From: JBBQCW01 sp038319025
GTDB lineage: Bacteria > Actinomycetota > Thermoleophilia > Solirubrobacterales > Solirubrobacteraceae
Direction: 5' to 3'
Assembly: GCA_038319025.1 (NCBI GenBank)
Contig: JBBQCW010000005.1
Coordinates: forward strand, 124,001-188,000
DNA length: 64,000 nt
In this document: one piece after another, positions 34,513 to 42,371 of the stretch
How the letters are laid out: every line of letters begins with the position of its first letter
Numbering within the stretch: the stretch's first letter is position 1
Translations under genes and position numbers: made by a program
The notes under the pieces: model-generated
Seen by the model: only the letters and a program-made list of their open reading frames with translations
The model's database searches: none
What the model was told of the DNA's origin: nothing

Positions 34513-35883
34513 ATGTTCGCTCGCCATCGACCGGTGCTGTGGTGGGGAGTGGCCGTCGGTGCCCTCGCGCTCTTGGTTCGGCTGGCCCTCCTCGGCGGGG
34601 CCACGGCGTGGGTGGACTCGCCGCTCTACGAGCACATCGCGGGCTCCATCCTTAGGGGCGACGGCTTCTCCAGCGGTGGCCACGTGTTCGGCGACGCCTA
34701 CCGGATGCCCGGATACCCGGTCATCGTCGCCATCGCGCGCCTCTTCCCGGGGGAGACGGCTCCGGCACTGGGAACGCTGCAGCATCTTGCCGGCGTCGCC
34801 TTCGCCGTCGCGGTGCTGCTGGTGGCGACGCGGTTCTTCGGGCTCGTCACCGGCGTCATTTCCGGAGTGCTGATCGCCCTCGCCCCGCTACAGCTGTACG
34901 TCGAGCATGCGGTGCTGCCGGATTTCGCGTTTGCCGTCCTGGTGGCGGCCGGCGTCGCGCTGGTGGCCGAGGCCGCGGCGCGCGAGGACCCGCAGCGAGC
35001 ACTCCTGCTCCTCGCGGGGGCGGTGCTGGCCGCCGCCACGTACGTCAAGCCGAACGGTCTCGTGCTGCTCGCTCTGGCGCCACTCACGTTCCTGCTGGCC
35101 CGGCGCGGATGGCGTCCCGCACTACGAGCGGGCCTCATCTGCGGCGCCGTGCTTGGGCTGGCGCTCGCCCCGTGGGTCGTGCGCAACTGGGTGCGCGACG
35201 GCACGCCCGCGCTGACCACGCAAGCCGGTGCCGCGCTGTGGGTGACGGCCTTTGACTACGACGAGCTGGCTCCGCGACCGCACACCGCCGACGAGCGCGC
35301 GGCCGTTTTGGCGGGCAATCATGCGGCCGCGATGAAGCGTCACCTGGGATTTCCACGGTTGACCTACGCGCAGGTCTTCGCGGCGCTGCGCCACCGAGGC
35401 CTTTCGCCCGCCCAGGCCAGCAGCACCATGAGCGCAATGGCTGAACGGGCGATCCGTGAGCATCCGGGTGACTACCTCTCCGGGGCCGCCAACGTGCTCG
35501 ATACGCACTGGCACATGGCCGGCGAGGCACGTTGGGCGAGGCACCTGCTGCGTGGACCGCTGGACCGCCCGCCGGGGTTGGGCACCGTTGCCGTGGCCCG
35601 GGGGAGCGCGGATGCAGCCGACACGGTGTTCTCGGTGTGGTGGATGCTCACGCTCGGCGGACTGTCGGGGATCGCTTTGCTGTGGGCCCGAGACAGGCGC
35701 CCGCGCGCAGGCGGCGCTGCCCTGCTGTCCGGTTGGGCGCTGATCGCCGTCGGTGTTGCGTTGACCAACACGATCGATCTGCGCTACGTCGCCCAGGTGG
35801 CCCCGCTGGTGTGGACGGCGGGCGTGGCGGGGACGGTGTTCCTCGTGCGATCGATCGTGGCGGCGATGCGGCGTAAGCACTGA
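34513..35883 (+). CDS. Polytopic membrane glycosyltransferase (GT-C fold, GT39/PMT-like)
   Basis: 456 aa with about nine transmembrane segments. The first outer loop carries an aspartate (WVDSPLYEHIA) and RMPGYPVIVAIARLF, as in GT-C enzymes that use lipid-linked sugars. The C-terminal half contains further membrane segments and ends in basic residues. Acceptor and sugar are unknown. It precedes the tRNA-Gly terminator. Confidence 0.75.
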   Translation: MFARHRPVLWWGVAVGALALLVRLALLGGATAWVDSPLYEHIAGSILRGDGFSSGGHVFGDAYRMPGYPVIVAIARLFPGETAPALGTLQHLAGVAFAVAVLLVATRFFGLVTGVISGVLIALAPLQLYVEHAVLPDFAFAVLVAAGVALVAEAAAREDPQRALLLLAGAVLAAATYVKPNGLVLLALAPLTFLLARRGWRPALRAGLICGAVLGLALAPWVVRNWVRDGTPALTTQAGAALWVTAFDYDELAPRPHTADERAAVLAGNHAAAMKRHLGFPRLTYAQVFAALRHRGLSPAQASSTMSAMAERAIREHPGDYLSGAANVLDTHWHMAGEARWARHLLRGPLDRPPGLGTVAVARGSADAADTVFSVWWMLTLGGLSGIALLWARDRRPRAGGAALLSGWALIAVGVALTNTIDLRYVAQVAPLVWTAGVAGTVFLVRSIVAAMRRKH

Positions 35884-35918
35884 GCCGGTGTCGCGGAGCG
35901 CGCCGGCCCCGGAACGAC

Positions 35919-35944
35919 GAAACCCGCCACTGGGGGCGGGTTTC
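35919..35944. terminator. Intrinsic terminator of tRNA-Gly (minus), possibly bidirectional
   Basis: Perfect 10-bp arms GAAACCCGCC and GGCGGGTTTC around a 6-nt loop, located just 3' of the tRNA on the minus strand and 35 nt after the glycosyltransferase stop on the plus strand. Confidence 0.75.
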
Positions 35945-35950
35945 GGGCGA

Positions 35951-36024
35951 AGCGGATGAAGAGACTCGAACTCTCGACCTTCTGCATGGCAAGCAGACGC
36001 TCTAGCCAACTGAGCTACATCCGC
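35951..36024 (-). tRNA. tRNA-Gly (GCC)
   Basis: The minus strand folds as a cloverleaf: acceptor GCGGATG/CATCCGC, D-arm GCTC...GAGC, anticodon loop TTGCCAT giving GCC, T-loop TTCGAGT, discriminator U. CCA is not encoded. TATACT on the minus strand (36040-36035) lies 10 nt before the first base and is the likely -10. Confidence 0.92.
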
Positions 36025-36034
36025 ACGGCGACGG

Positions 36035-36040
36035 AGTATA
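36035..36040 (-). promoter_or_regulatory. -10 element (TATACT) of tRNA-Gly
   Basis: TATACT on the minus strand, 10 nt before the tRNA start. Confidence 0.55.
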
Positions 36041-36144
36041 GACGGACTCAGCGGCGTTTCGTCGCGTCAGTCCACTCGCCATGCCGGTCCCGGATCGGTC
36101 TCACGACGGTGGCGGTGCGCGCTCGCTCGCACTAGGCTGAGGCC

Positions 36145-36501
36145 ATGCTCACCTCTCGACTCGCGCCCATCCTCGTCGTCGGCTCTCTTGCGCTGGGTGG
36201 TGCGACCGTCGCCGGCTGCGGCACGTCCGATGTGGTCAACCAGATCCCGGGCGTGAAGACCGCCAAGGAGCAGGCCCGTGCCGCGCTCAAGCAGGCCGAG
36301 ACGCAGGCCAACGAGGGCATTGCCCAGGCGCAGACCCAGCTCGACCAGGCCAAGAAGGACGCTGACAAGCTCTCCGGCAGCCAGAAGACCCAGGCCGAGC
36401 AGGCGGTGAAGACGGCCCAGGACCAGCTGACGCAAGCCAAGACGCAGGCCAAGTCGCTGATTGATCAGGCCAAGGCGGCGCTGGATCAACTCGGCAACTG
36501 A
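36145..36501 (+). CDS. Small lipoprotein with Ala/Gln/Lys coiled coil
   Basis: 118 aa. Signal peptide with lipobox ATVAGC, so Cys about 25 would be lipidated. The rest is a heptad-rich coiled coil built of AQTQLDQAKK-like units. No enzymatic domain. TAGGCT lies 6 nt before the ATG (leaderless pattern). Function unknown; it may be an envelope spacer. Confidence 0.75.
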   Translation: MLTSRLAPILVVGSLALGGATVAGCGTSDVVNQIPGVKTAKEQARAALKQAETQANEGIAQAQTQLDQAKKDADKLSGSQKTQAEQAVKTAQDQLTQAKTQAKSLIDQAKAALDQLGN

Positions 36502-36557
36502 AGGCGCGCCCAAGCTCAAATCGTGCGAGGAAGGTCTGCCGGAGCTATGCTCGCCTC

Positions 36558-37313
36558 ATGGCAGGATCGACGCTCTGTCGGATTGGCCATCTGCTGGGCC
36601 TCGCCGCCGTCTCATTGGCGTTGACGATCCCGGCTGCTGCTGACGCGCGAACGGATGGCCCAGTGGCCAGCGCAGCGTTCTTTCCTTCGGGCATCTCGGT
36701 GACGGTGCCAGGCGGCGGGTGGGCGACCGCCTCCTCGCCGACGATGCCGCCGAAGGCCAAGGAGATCACCGTGACGACCGCGCCGGCCAGCCCAAGCGAT
36801 GCTGATGTCTTCGACCTCCTCAGCCAGATGTTCGCCGGGCCGGAAACGGGAAAGCTGAGTGCGCGGGCGAAGGTCGGTGTCTGCGTGTTCCTGACGACGA
36901 ATTTCGTCATTCCTGCCATCGAACCGAACGAATCCGTTGACGCATCAGGGGTTTCGCAGCTCTTCCTGAACTTGTGTGTCCAGATGGCGATCCTGTCCTC
37001 GGTCCGGGGGAAGGCTACGGCGGCGGCCGCGAGGCCGTGCCCCCAGGTGGGGGCGTCGGTGCCGATCAAGATCACCGGTGGCAAAGGGCGTTACCGGGCC
37101 ACCGTCACCGGGTCGGCACGACGAGCGAGGTCGCGAGGGCTGAAGGTGACCTGTCACCGTCAGGGGACGGCGATGGTGATGAAGGTTCGAACCCGATCAC
37201 GCAAGCGGACCCTGCGCCAGGTGGTCGGCAACCGGATCTTGATCGGGTTCGCCAGCCCGGCCGGAACCTCTCGCGGCGTTCGGGTCCGCGTGGTGTTCTC
37301 CCACCCCAAGTAG
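36558..37313 (+). CDS. Secreted hypothetical protein
   Basis: 251 aa. Signal peptide with an LAAVSLALTIPAAADA-type core. The mature part has four cysteines and a C-terminal beta-rich, Arg-rich domain (VPIKITGGKGRYRATVTG). No family recognised. TATGCT lies 6 nt before the ATG. It is the last chromosomal gene before the tRNA-Cys fragment. Confidence 0.65.
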   Translation: MAGSTLCRIGHLLGLAAVSLALTIPAAADARTDGPVASAAFFPSGISVTVPGGGWATASSPTMPPKAKEITVTTAPASPSDADVFDLLSQMFAGPETGKLSARAKVGVCVFLTTNFVIPAIEPNESVDASGVSQLFLNLCVQMAILSSVRGKATAAAARPCPQVGASVPIKITGGKGRYRATVTGSARRARSRGLKVTCHRQGTAMVMKVRTRSRKRTLRQVVGNRILIGFASPAGTSRGVRVRVVFSHPK

Positions 37314-37360
37314 TCGCCGCTCCGGCCCGCGACTGGACCAGCGCTTCGAGCAAGCCTGAG

Positions 37361-37410
37361 AGGCGACGACCGGAGTCGAACCGGTGTACACGGCTTTGCA
37401 GGGGTGCAGT
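37361..37410 (-). other. Attachment site (att): 3' half of tRNA-Cys(GCA) joined to element DNA
   Basis: On the minus strand, 37400-37361 read as the 3' half of a tRNA-Cys: loop TGCAAA, anticodon-stem GCCGT, T-arm CCGGTTCGACTCCGG, acceptor CGTCGCC, discriminator U. The 5' half is absent; element-type sequence (GGGGTGCAGTT) replaces it exactly at the anticodon loop. This is the scar expected when a tyrosine integrase recombines inside the anticodon loop. The complementary site with the full tRNA is not in the window. Confidence 0.75.
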
Positions 37411-37485
37411 TGGGGTAGCGCCCGATGCGATTTGGCTTGCTAGAGCGGTTGCTGACGTTCGGTGGTGCTGCTCAATCACCGTGTT

Positions 37486-37521
37486 GTGGGTGCAGTCGTG
37501 GGTGCAGTTATGGGTGCAGTA
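37486..37521 (+). repeat. Three tandem 12-bp repeats near att (possible integrase arm sites)
   Basis: GTGGGTGCAGTC, GTGGGTGCAGTT and ATGGGTGCAGTA follow directly one after another. A fourth copy, AGGGGTGCAGTT, abuts the att core at 37400-37411, and a related GTGGGTGCAAT lies at about 39187-39197. This arrangement resembles arm-type binding sites of tyrosine integrases. Confidence 0.6.
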
Positions 37522-37537
37522 GCGCAGCCGTGGACGC

Positions 37538-37834
37538 TTAGTGGTGGTGCCGCCGGGCGCGGAACCCTGCGAGGCACCCCTGCTCGGCGGCGTACTGATA
37601 GTCGGCCTTGAAGTCGTGAGAGAAGATGCGTGCGGCCTTCGACTCGGAGTTAGTCCCGGCGATGAGCTGCGGGCCTGAGGCGCGGCAGGTGCCGTAGGTG
37701 GCCCTGTACGTCTTGGCCTGCCCGTAGCAGAAGTGCGTGCCCTTGACGCAGGCTGAGGCTGAGGCGGGGGCCGCCGGGATCGCCATCGCGACGGTGGCCA
37801 CGGCGACAGTGATAAGGCCTACGAAGTAGCGCAT
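37538..37834 (-). CDS. Small secreted Cys-containing protein
   Basis: 98 aa. Signal peptide (core VAVATVAMAIPAAPASA), then a short mature part with four cysteines (ACVKGTHFCYGQ..., GTCRAS, GCLAG) that could form two disulfides, and a basic His-rich end. TAGCGT lies 6 nt before the ATG on the minus strand (leaderless). Lies inside the element between att and the integrase gene. Function unknown. Confidence 0.6.
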   Translation of the reverse strand: MRYFVGLITVAVATVAMAIPAAPASASACVKGTHFCYGQAKTYRATYGTCRASGPQLIAGTNSESKAARIFSHDFKADYQYAAEQGCLAGFRARRHHH

Positions 37835-37863
37835 GGGGCTACGCTAGTGCATGCGGGGCGAGT

Positions 37864-39090
37864 CTAAGCCGCCTGCTCCGCAGGAGCGGCAGTTGACACG
37901 GTGGCCGCCGTGAACGCTGCACTGATCTTCGCGGCCTCGTCCCCGGCGGGCGTGAAGTGCGCGTAGATCATCGTCGTGGTCACGCTCGCATGGCCCATGA
38001 ACGCCTGGATGGTCGTCAGTGGCATCCCGGCCTGTGCGCACATCGTCCCGAACGTGTGGCGCAAATCGTGGAACCGGATCGGCGCCAGCTTCGCCCGCCG
38101 CTGCGCGGCCTTGTACGTGACCGACAGCTCCTGGTAGTTCAGGTGGGCACCGTCCCAGGCTGGGAACACGAGGTCGCCATCACCATCGAAGCCGGTCACA
38201 TCACGCAGCCGGGCGAGCACCTGCTGAACCTCCAACGCGAGGGGCACGCTCCGGGCCTTGCCCGACTTCGGCGCCTTCTCCTTGCCGGACACACCGCAGA
38301 ACGACCGCTCGACGTGTACGCGCTGGCTCATCAGGTCCACGTCACGCCAGCGCAAGGCGCGCAGCTCACCGAGACGCAGGCCGGTCAGGGCGGCCGTCAA
38401 GAACAACGCCTCGTAGGTCGGGTCCGTGGTGGCGCCGACGAGCGCATGGATCTCCTCCGGCCGGTAGAAGCGGATGGCGCTGCCCGACCACTGCTCGCGC
38501 AGGCGCTTGACCGCCTGGCCGCTCGCGGGGTTGTGACCGATGCCCCACTTGGCGTCGACGCGGCGGAACACGCCGCCGAGGATGACGAGCCGCCGGTTGA
38601 CGGTGCGAGCCGACAGGCCGCTCGCCTTCGCGTCGGTCTTGAGCTGCTCCACGTCCATCGAGGTGATCGCCGTGAGCGGCGTGTCGATGCCGAGCGCGGT
38701 GTTCAGCACGGCGACTGTGCGGCGGTAGTCGCCCATCGTCGCGTGCGCACACTCGTTCTCGAACTCGGAGTACCGGAGCCACTCGTCGGCGGCCTGGCCG
38801 AACGTGACCACGTCGAGCCGTGCGGTGCCCACACGGTCATGCTCGGCAGCGAGCAGACTGCCCAGCTCCATCTTCGCGGTGCTCTCGTTGAAGTACCCGG
38901 CTGGCGGGCGGCCCTTGCCGGGGTGTGCAGGCCCGAGCTTGACGGTGCGCTCAACCTCGCCGTAGGAGCCGCCCTCGCGGACCTCCCAGGCGTAGACACG
39001 GGCGAACCACGTGTCCTCGCGGCGGCGGCCTTCGCGCTTCCGCTTCAGGGTTACATTGCCACGGACACGACGGCTAGACTGGGGGTGCAT
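37864..39090 (-). CDS. int: Phage-type tyrosine integrase
   Basis: 408 aa. N-terminal AP2-like/arm-binding region (residues 1-95), SAM-like core-binding domain, and catalytic domain after about 200. Catalytic Arg in TGLRLGELRALRW, HxxR in RFHDLRHTFGTM, second His in MGHASVTTTMIYAHF with nucleophile Tyr. It reads toward the tRNA-Cys att 450 bp away, the normal position for an integrative element. Distinct from the chromosomal Xer enzyme. Confidence 0.93.
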   Translation of the reverse strand: MHPQSSRRVRGNVTLKRKREGRRREDTWFARVYAWEVREGGSYGEVERTVKLGPAHPGKGRPPAGYFNESTAKMELGSLLAAEHDRVGTARLDVVTFGQAADEWLRYSEFENECAHATMGDYRRTVAVLNTALGIDTPLTAITSMDVEQLKTDAKASGLSARTVNRRLVILGGVFRRVDAKWGIGHNPASGQAVKRLREQWSGSAIRFYRPEEIHALVGATTDPTYEALFLTAALTGLRLGELRALRWRDVDLMSQRVHVERSFCGVSGKEKAPKSGKARSVPLALEVQQVLARLRDVTGFDGDGDLVFPAWDGAHLNYQELSVTYKAAQRRAKLAPIRFHDLRHTFGTMCAQAGMPLTTIQAFMGHASVTTTMIYAHFTPAGDEAAKISAAFTAATVSTAAPAEQAA

Positions 39091-39174
39091 CTCGACTCCT
39101 TAGGTCGGGTGCCTGGCCCCCGGTCGTTCTTTCGACGCGGGGGCCTACTTTGTAACGAACGTCACTAAGTATGC

Positions 39175-39197
39175 ACACGGCTTTCGGTGGGTGCAAT
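39175..39197 (+). repeat. Second att-core-like sequence beyond the integrase gene
   Basis: ACACGGCTTT-N5-GGTGCA-N-T here matches 18 of 23 positions of the att core at 37388-37410, including the 10-bp block derived from the tRNA-Cys anticodon stem. The two copies flank a 1.8-kb segment with int and the small secreted gene. Confidence 0.5.
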
Positions 39198-39559
39198 CAG
39201 AGGCCGAAGTGCCTGCTGTAAGCAGCGATGTAGGTGTGGTCGGCGGCCAGGATCGCGGCAAGTCCGTGGCGGCCCTCGCGGCGCGCCGTCACGATGGCCT
39301 CCGCGGTGTTCAAGACCATGCTGAAGTCGAACGCGAGGTCTGGCGCGATGGCAAGAACAGCCTGAGGCGCCACGGCGATCTCCTCGCTCGGACGGGCCTC
39401 GGGAAGGCCCTCGTGCCAGCGCACGCTGGCCGACACGAACTTGGCTGGCATGCCGCTCCGTTTCGCCGCGTGGAGCTTGCGCATGATGTCCATCAAGCTC
39501 TCGTCCACTAGATACTCGTCGCCGCCGGTGATCCTGATTGTGTGGGGCAAGTGGTACAC
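39197..39559 (-). CDS. Hypothetical protein of the element
   Basis: About 120 aa from GTG 39559. Begins VYHLPHTIRITGGDEYLVDES, a strand-rich region resembling a small binding module, and ends in an Ala/Arg region with AAILAADHTYIAAYSRHFGL. No family recognised. It starts upstream of int on the same strand. The longer frame to 39685 is poorly supported. Confidence 0.45.
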   Translation of the reverse strand: MYHLPHTIRITGGDEYLVDESLMDIMRKLHAAKRSGMPAKFVSASVRWHEGLPEARPSEEIAVAPQAVLAIAPDLAFDFSMVLNTAEAIVTARREGRHGLAAILAADHTYIAAYSRHFGL

Positions 39560-39984
39560 GTGCGTCTCCTCCGTGGGTTTCACCGAGGCTCGCACCCCTC
39601 TGGCGCTATTCCGCCACGGGTCTGTCCGATAGGCACCTAGACTTTGGTCCCAGGGTTGTTGCTGCGACAGCGACCTCCCTGACACGAGTCGCTAACCGAC
39701 AGTGGCCGGTGACGGAGAGCTCGGAGCCTGCGGGGCCTACAGCCCTAAACGGTGATCGCCAGAGCCATTGCCGGGAACTTCAGAAGAGCCTCGTTCGGCC
39801 TTGAATCCGAGCGGGGCTTCTCGGTTTCTAGCCTAGACGTCGCTCACCAGCGCTACCGCGGCGACGTGACCTACACGGGCCTTGCGAGCTTCAGCCCGCG
39901 CGGCTGACCGAACGGCCCAGCATTCGAACGTAGCTGGTCTCGGAGAGCGCCGCTTCTGGCGAACGCTCCCCGAGTCCCGTCAGC
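39560..39984. other. Stretch without a supported gene
   Basis: No convincing gene. One short plus-strand frame, GTG 39752 to TGA 39907 (51 aa, ending YTGLASFSPRG), has a plausible composition but no clear promoter or homologue, so it is only noted. Confidence 0.3.
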
Positions 39985-40404
39985 TCAGGCCTTGGTGAGC
40001 GTGGTCTTGACCGTCTCCTTGCAGGTGCCGATCTTGATCTTGACCGTCTCCTTGCAGGTGCCGATCTTGATCTTGACCGTCCACTTCAGCTTGGTGGCGG
40101 TGGTGAACTTGCCCGTGACGTTGATGGTCGCCGGGACCGGCGAGGCGAGCGACTTGGCCTTGCCCGAGTAGGTCAGTACGCCGGAGGACGAGATCTTCGC
40201 CGTCTTGGTGGCGCTGTAGGTGTTGGCCTTCCCGCACTTGCCGCCGTTGACGACGATCTTGGCCGTGCGGCCGCTCTTGGCAACATCGGCGAACGAAAGA
40301 ACCTTCTGGTTGCTGTACACGGCGCCCTTAGTGGGGGCGACGGCCAGCGCGGTGGCCGGGACGGCGAGCAGGACGGCGCTCACCAGGAGAATGCGTATGG
40401 ACAT
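39985..40404 (-). CDS. Secreted protein with internal tandem duplication
   Basis: 139 aa from ATG 40404. Signal peptide LLVSAVLLAVPATALA; the mature protein is beta-rich with KIVVNGGKCGKANTYSATKTAKI and several Lys/Thr strands. The C-terminal unit KIKIGTCKETV occurs twice because of a perfect 33-bp tandem repeat. It has Cys pairs and no enzyme motif. Possibly an Ig-like cell-surface or matrix protein. Confidence 0.65.
   Translation of the reverse strand: MSIRILLVSAVLLAVPATALAVAPTKGAVYSNQKVLSFADVAKSGRTAKIVVNGGKCGKANTYSATKTAKISSSGVLTYSGKAKSLASPVPATINVTGKFTTATKLKWTVKIKIGTCKETVKIKIGTCKETVKTTLTKA
40006..40071. repeat. Perfect 33-bp tandem duplication
   Basis: Units 40006-40038 and 40039-40071 are identical; a third copy is truncated after 9 bp. 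In the gene this adds 11 residues in frame. The absence of any substitution indicates a recent event. Confidence 0.9.
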
Positions 40405-40500
40405 GCCGGACCTCCGCTGTTTGGGGTGACGGTGGGAACCGAGCTCTGTCGAGCTGGTCCACCGCAAAAACGACGATGTTCTGGATGGTTCAAAACGAGC

Positions 40501-41250
40501 TCAGTTCCCGGAGCCGGCGGCGATGATGTTGCCCGAGCCGGCGGCGATGATGGCGCCTCCGCGGGTGGCCATGATGTTCCCGGACCCGGCCGCGATCACG
40601 GATGCAGAGCGGATGTCGATGATGTTGCCTGAGCCGGCGGCGATCACCGAAGCGGACGCCCCGCTGGTCAGGTTGCCCGACCCCGCGGCGATCACCTTCC
40701 CGGAGCCGGCGGCGATTACCCGCGAGGTCACAGTCAGGATGCTGCCCGAGGGCGCCAGCACGAGGGTGGCGGCGTTCGCGGCCAAGTTCCCGGACCCGGC
40801 GGCAATCACATTCCCCGAACCGGCGGCGATGACGTTTCCGGAGCCCGCTGCGATCACGTTCCCCGAACCGGCGGCGATGACCCGGCCGGGCATCGGGTCG
40901 CTGCCGAGAGCGGCGCCCAGTGCGAGCTGGCCGGGGATGTTGATCGCGGCCCGGGAGGCCAGCGATGCGGTGGACGACAACGCCGTCTGGGCTACAGGGT
41001 CGAACGTAGTCGGGGCGCGACGTGGCTGTAGGCGTCTGGCGGGACGTCGTGCGCATGTACCGACGACTACGACACACCGAACCGGAACCGGAGCCGGAGC
41101 CTGTCGTCCTGAGCAAGGCGGACCATGTTCTGCACGCTGCGCAGGCTCTCGCGGAAGCTCGCCGCCGAGACGGCACCACGGTCCGACGCTAGGCGTCCTG
41201 CATGACGGGCGGTAACCTGATTCTCCCAGCGCACCGTGACCACCCAGCAT
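40501..41250 (-). CDS. Repeat protein with ten IAAGSGN units (start uncertain, possibly truncated)
   Basis: The reliable part is 40501 to about 40,990. There are ten copies of (V/I)IAAGSG(N/K), some back to back with an 8-residue period, others separated by 7-16 residues. The copies differ at synonymous third positions (GGT TCG GGG AAC, GGC TCC GGA AAC) while the amino acids stay fixed, so this strand is under coding selection. No signal peptide is visible and the first ~80 codons look non-coding. Start options are ATG 41250, TTG 40980, or a lost 5' end. An 8-residue period suggests a beta-solenoid surface protein. Confidence 0.5.
   Translation of the reverse strand: MLGGHGALGESGYRPSCRTPSVGPWCRLGGELPREPAQRAEHGPPCSGRQAPAPVPVRCVVVVGTCARRPARRLQPRRAPTTFDPVAQTALSSTASLASRAAINIPGQLALGAALGSDPMPGRVIAAGSGNVIAAGSGNVIAAGSGNVIAAGSGNLAANAATLVLAPSGSILTVTSRVIAAGSGKVIAAGSGNLTSGASASVIAAGSGNIIDIRSASVIAAGSGNIMATRGGAIIAAGSGNIIAAGSGN
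41055..41192 (+). CDS. Possible small ORF with EP repeat
   Basis: 45 aa: MYRRLRHTEPEPEPEPVV followed by an Ala/Arg helix (SKADHVLHAAQALAEARR). Overlaps, antisense, the doubtful 5' part of the repeat-protein frame. No clear ribosome binding site or promoter. Confidence 0.25.
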   Translation: MYRRLRHTEPEPEPEPVVLSKADHVLHAAQALAEARRRDGTTVRR

Positions 41251-41567
41251 CGGTGACGCCGGTCATGGCGGCCAGCACGATGCCAGGCGGGATCGCCCCG
41301 ATCCCCGTCAGCTCCGGCAAGACCAACCGCCATCGCCTCGATCGCGGCGGCAACCGCCAGGTCAACGTTGCCAGCCACCGTGTCGCCCTGACCCGCGCAC
41401 GATGTCACCCCGAAACCCAGGTCTACATGGCCCGCAAACGCGCCGAGGGCAAAACGCACCCGAAGCAATCCGCTGTCTCAAACGCCACCGCACACGACGC
41501 ATCTGGCACCTCCTCCGACCGCCCGCCGCCGGGAGTTCAATCAAGGCCCTCCCCATCAACTTCTTGA
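41215..41567 (+). pseudogene. Decayed IS110-family transposase (C-terminal part)
   Basis: The stretch encodes IAPIPVSSGKTNRHRLDRGGN and RARCHPETQVYMARKRAEGKT, the C-terminal signature of IS110/IS116 transposases. After EGKTHP the frame shifts; a missing base near 41,464 puts the rest (IRCLKRHRTRRIWHLL) in another frame, ending at 41,567. The 5' side is also out of frame (an IGDAGH segment near 41,255), and the N-terminal DEDD catalytic domain is absent. Inactive remnant. Confidence 0.75.
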
Positions 41568-41629
41568 CATAGGAGCAGCGAAAGCAGAAGTGGCGCCGTA
41601 GCCAACGCGATGCCTGGGCAGCCAGCCGG

Positions 41630-42310
41630 TTAGGAGACAGCAATGAGCGCCGGCGCTGTGTAGTGCAACGCGCGAAACAGGTCGTTGAGTTGTCTGCGCG
41701 CGCCAGTGATGAGCTCGACACGTCCGTCGGCGAGAGCGTGCTTCGGCGTGAGCTCCCCGAGGGCGAGCGCGGAGAACGTCGCAAGGTCGCACGCGACCCG
41801 GAGTGTCGGGGCGATCGGCGATGGCCCGGAGCGGGGGAGGAATCGGCCGGCGCGCAGCTGGAGGTGGACGGTCTCGTCGCCAACGTCGAACTGGACGGTC
41901 TCGTTGCGGTCGGGATCGAGCAGTTCGGTCTGGGTTGCGGTCAGGCCCAGGGCGACGAGGTCCGCCCGCGCGGTGTCCGGATCGATTCGGTCGTCCATTG
42001 AGAGCGCCAGGCCCCAGAGGCTGAGGTTGACTAGGGGATCGCGTAGCCGCTCGCCAAGCTCGGTCAGTTCGTACACGGCGACCCCGGCCGGGGCGGGGAG
42101 CACGGCCTTGCGGACCACGCCCGCGCTGTCGAGTCCCCGGAGCCGTGCGGACAGCCGATTTGGGCCGAGCGCGGGAAACACGGCCAGGAGGTCCTTGAAC
42201 CGTTTAGGGCCGAGCAGCAGCTCACGAACGATGAGCAGTGTCCACCGCTCGCCCAGAACGTCGAGCGAGCGGGCGAGCGGGCATATCTGTCCGTAGGTCT
42301 TGGTCGCCAT
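41630..42310 (-). CDS. HxlR-family regulator with C-terminal SCP2-like domain
   Basis: 226 aa. N-terminal winged helix of HxlR type (CPLARSLDVLGERWTLLIVRELLLGPKRFKDL, given as CPLARSLDVLGERW then LLIVRELLLGPKRF), then a C-terminal part that can bind a hydrophobic ligand. Divergent from the alpha/beta hydrolase at 42372; the 61-bp gap is AT-rich. Likely a ligand-responsive regulator of that hydrolase. Confidence 0.85.
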   Translation of the reverse strand: MATKTYGQICPLARSLDVLGERWTLLIVRELLLGPKRFKDLLAVFPALGPNRLSARLRGLDSAGVVRKAVLPAPAGVAVYELTELGERLRDPLVNLSLWGLALSMDDRIDPDTARADLVALGLTATQTELLDPDRNETVQFDVGDETVHLQLRAGRFLPRSGPSPIAPTLRVACDLATFSALALGELTPKHALADGRVELITGARRQLNDLFRALHYTAPALIAVS

Positions 42311-42371
42311 CGCACCCAGTCTAGCATCGGTCGCTATTGCATTTTTACTTCAGATACTATACGTTTTAGAT

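Noticed and set aside
37361..37400. Functional tRNA-Cys
   Set aside because: The 5' half with acceptor, D-arm and 5' anticodon stem is missing, so no cloverleaf forms.
37486..37521. Possible CRISPR-like array
   Set aside because: Units of 12 bp follow each other without spacers and only three are complete; integrase arm sites fit better. No CRISPR array is seen anywhere in the window.
37957..39168. 403-codon plus-strand frame over the integrase gene
   Set aside because: Antisense to a clear tyrosine integrase with all catalytic residues; no sensible protein pattern.
40523..41215. Plus-strand frame with PEPAAIT repeats
   Set aside because: It is the mirror of the IAAGSGN repeats. Third-position changes are silent on the minus strand but alter residues on this one.
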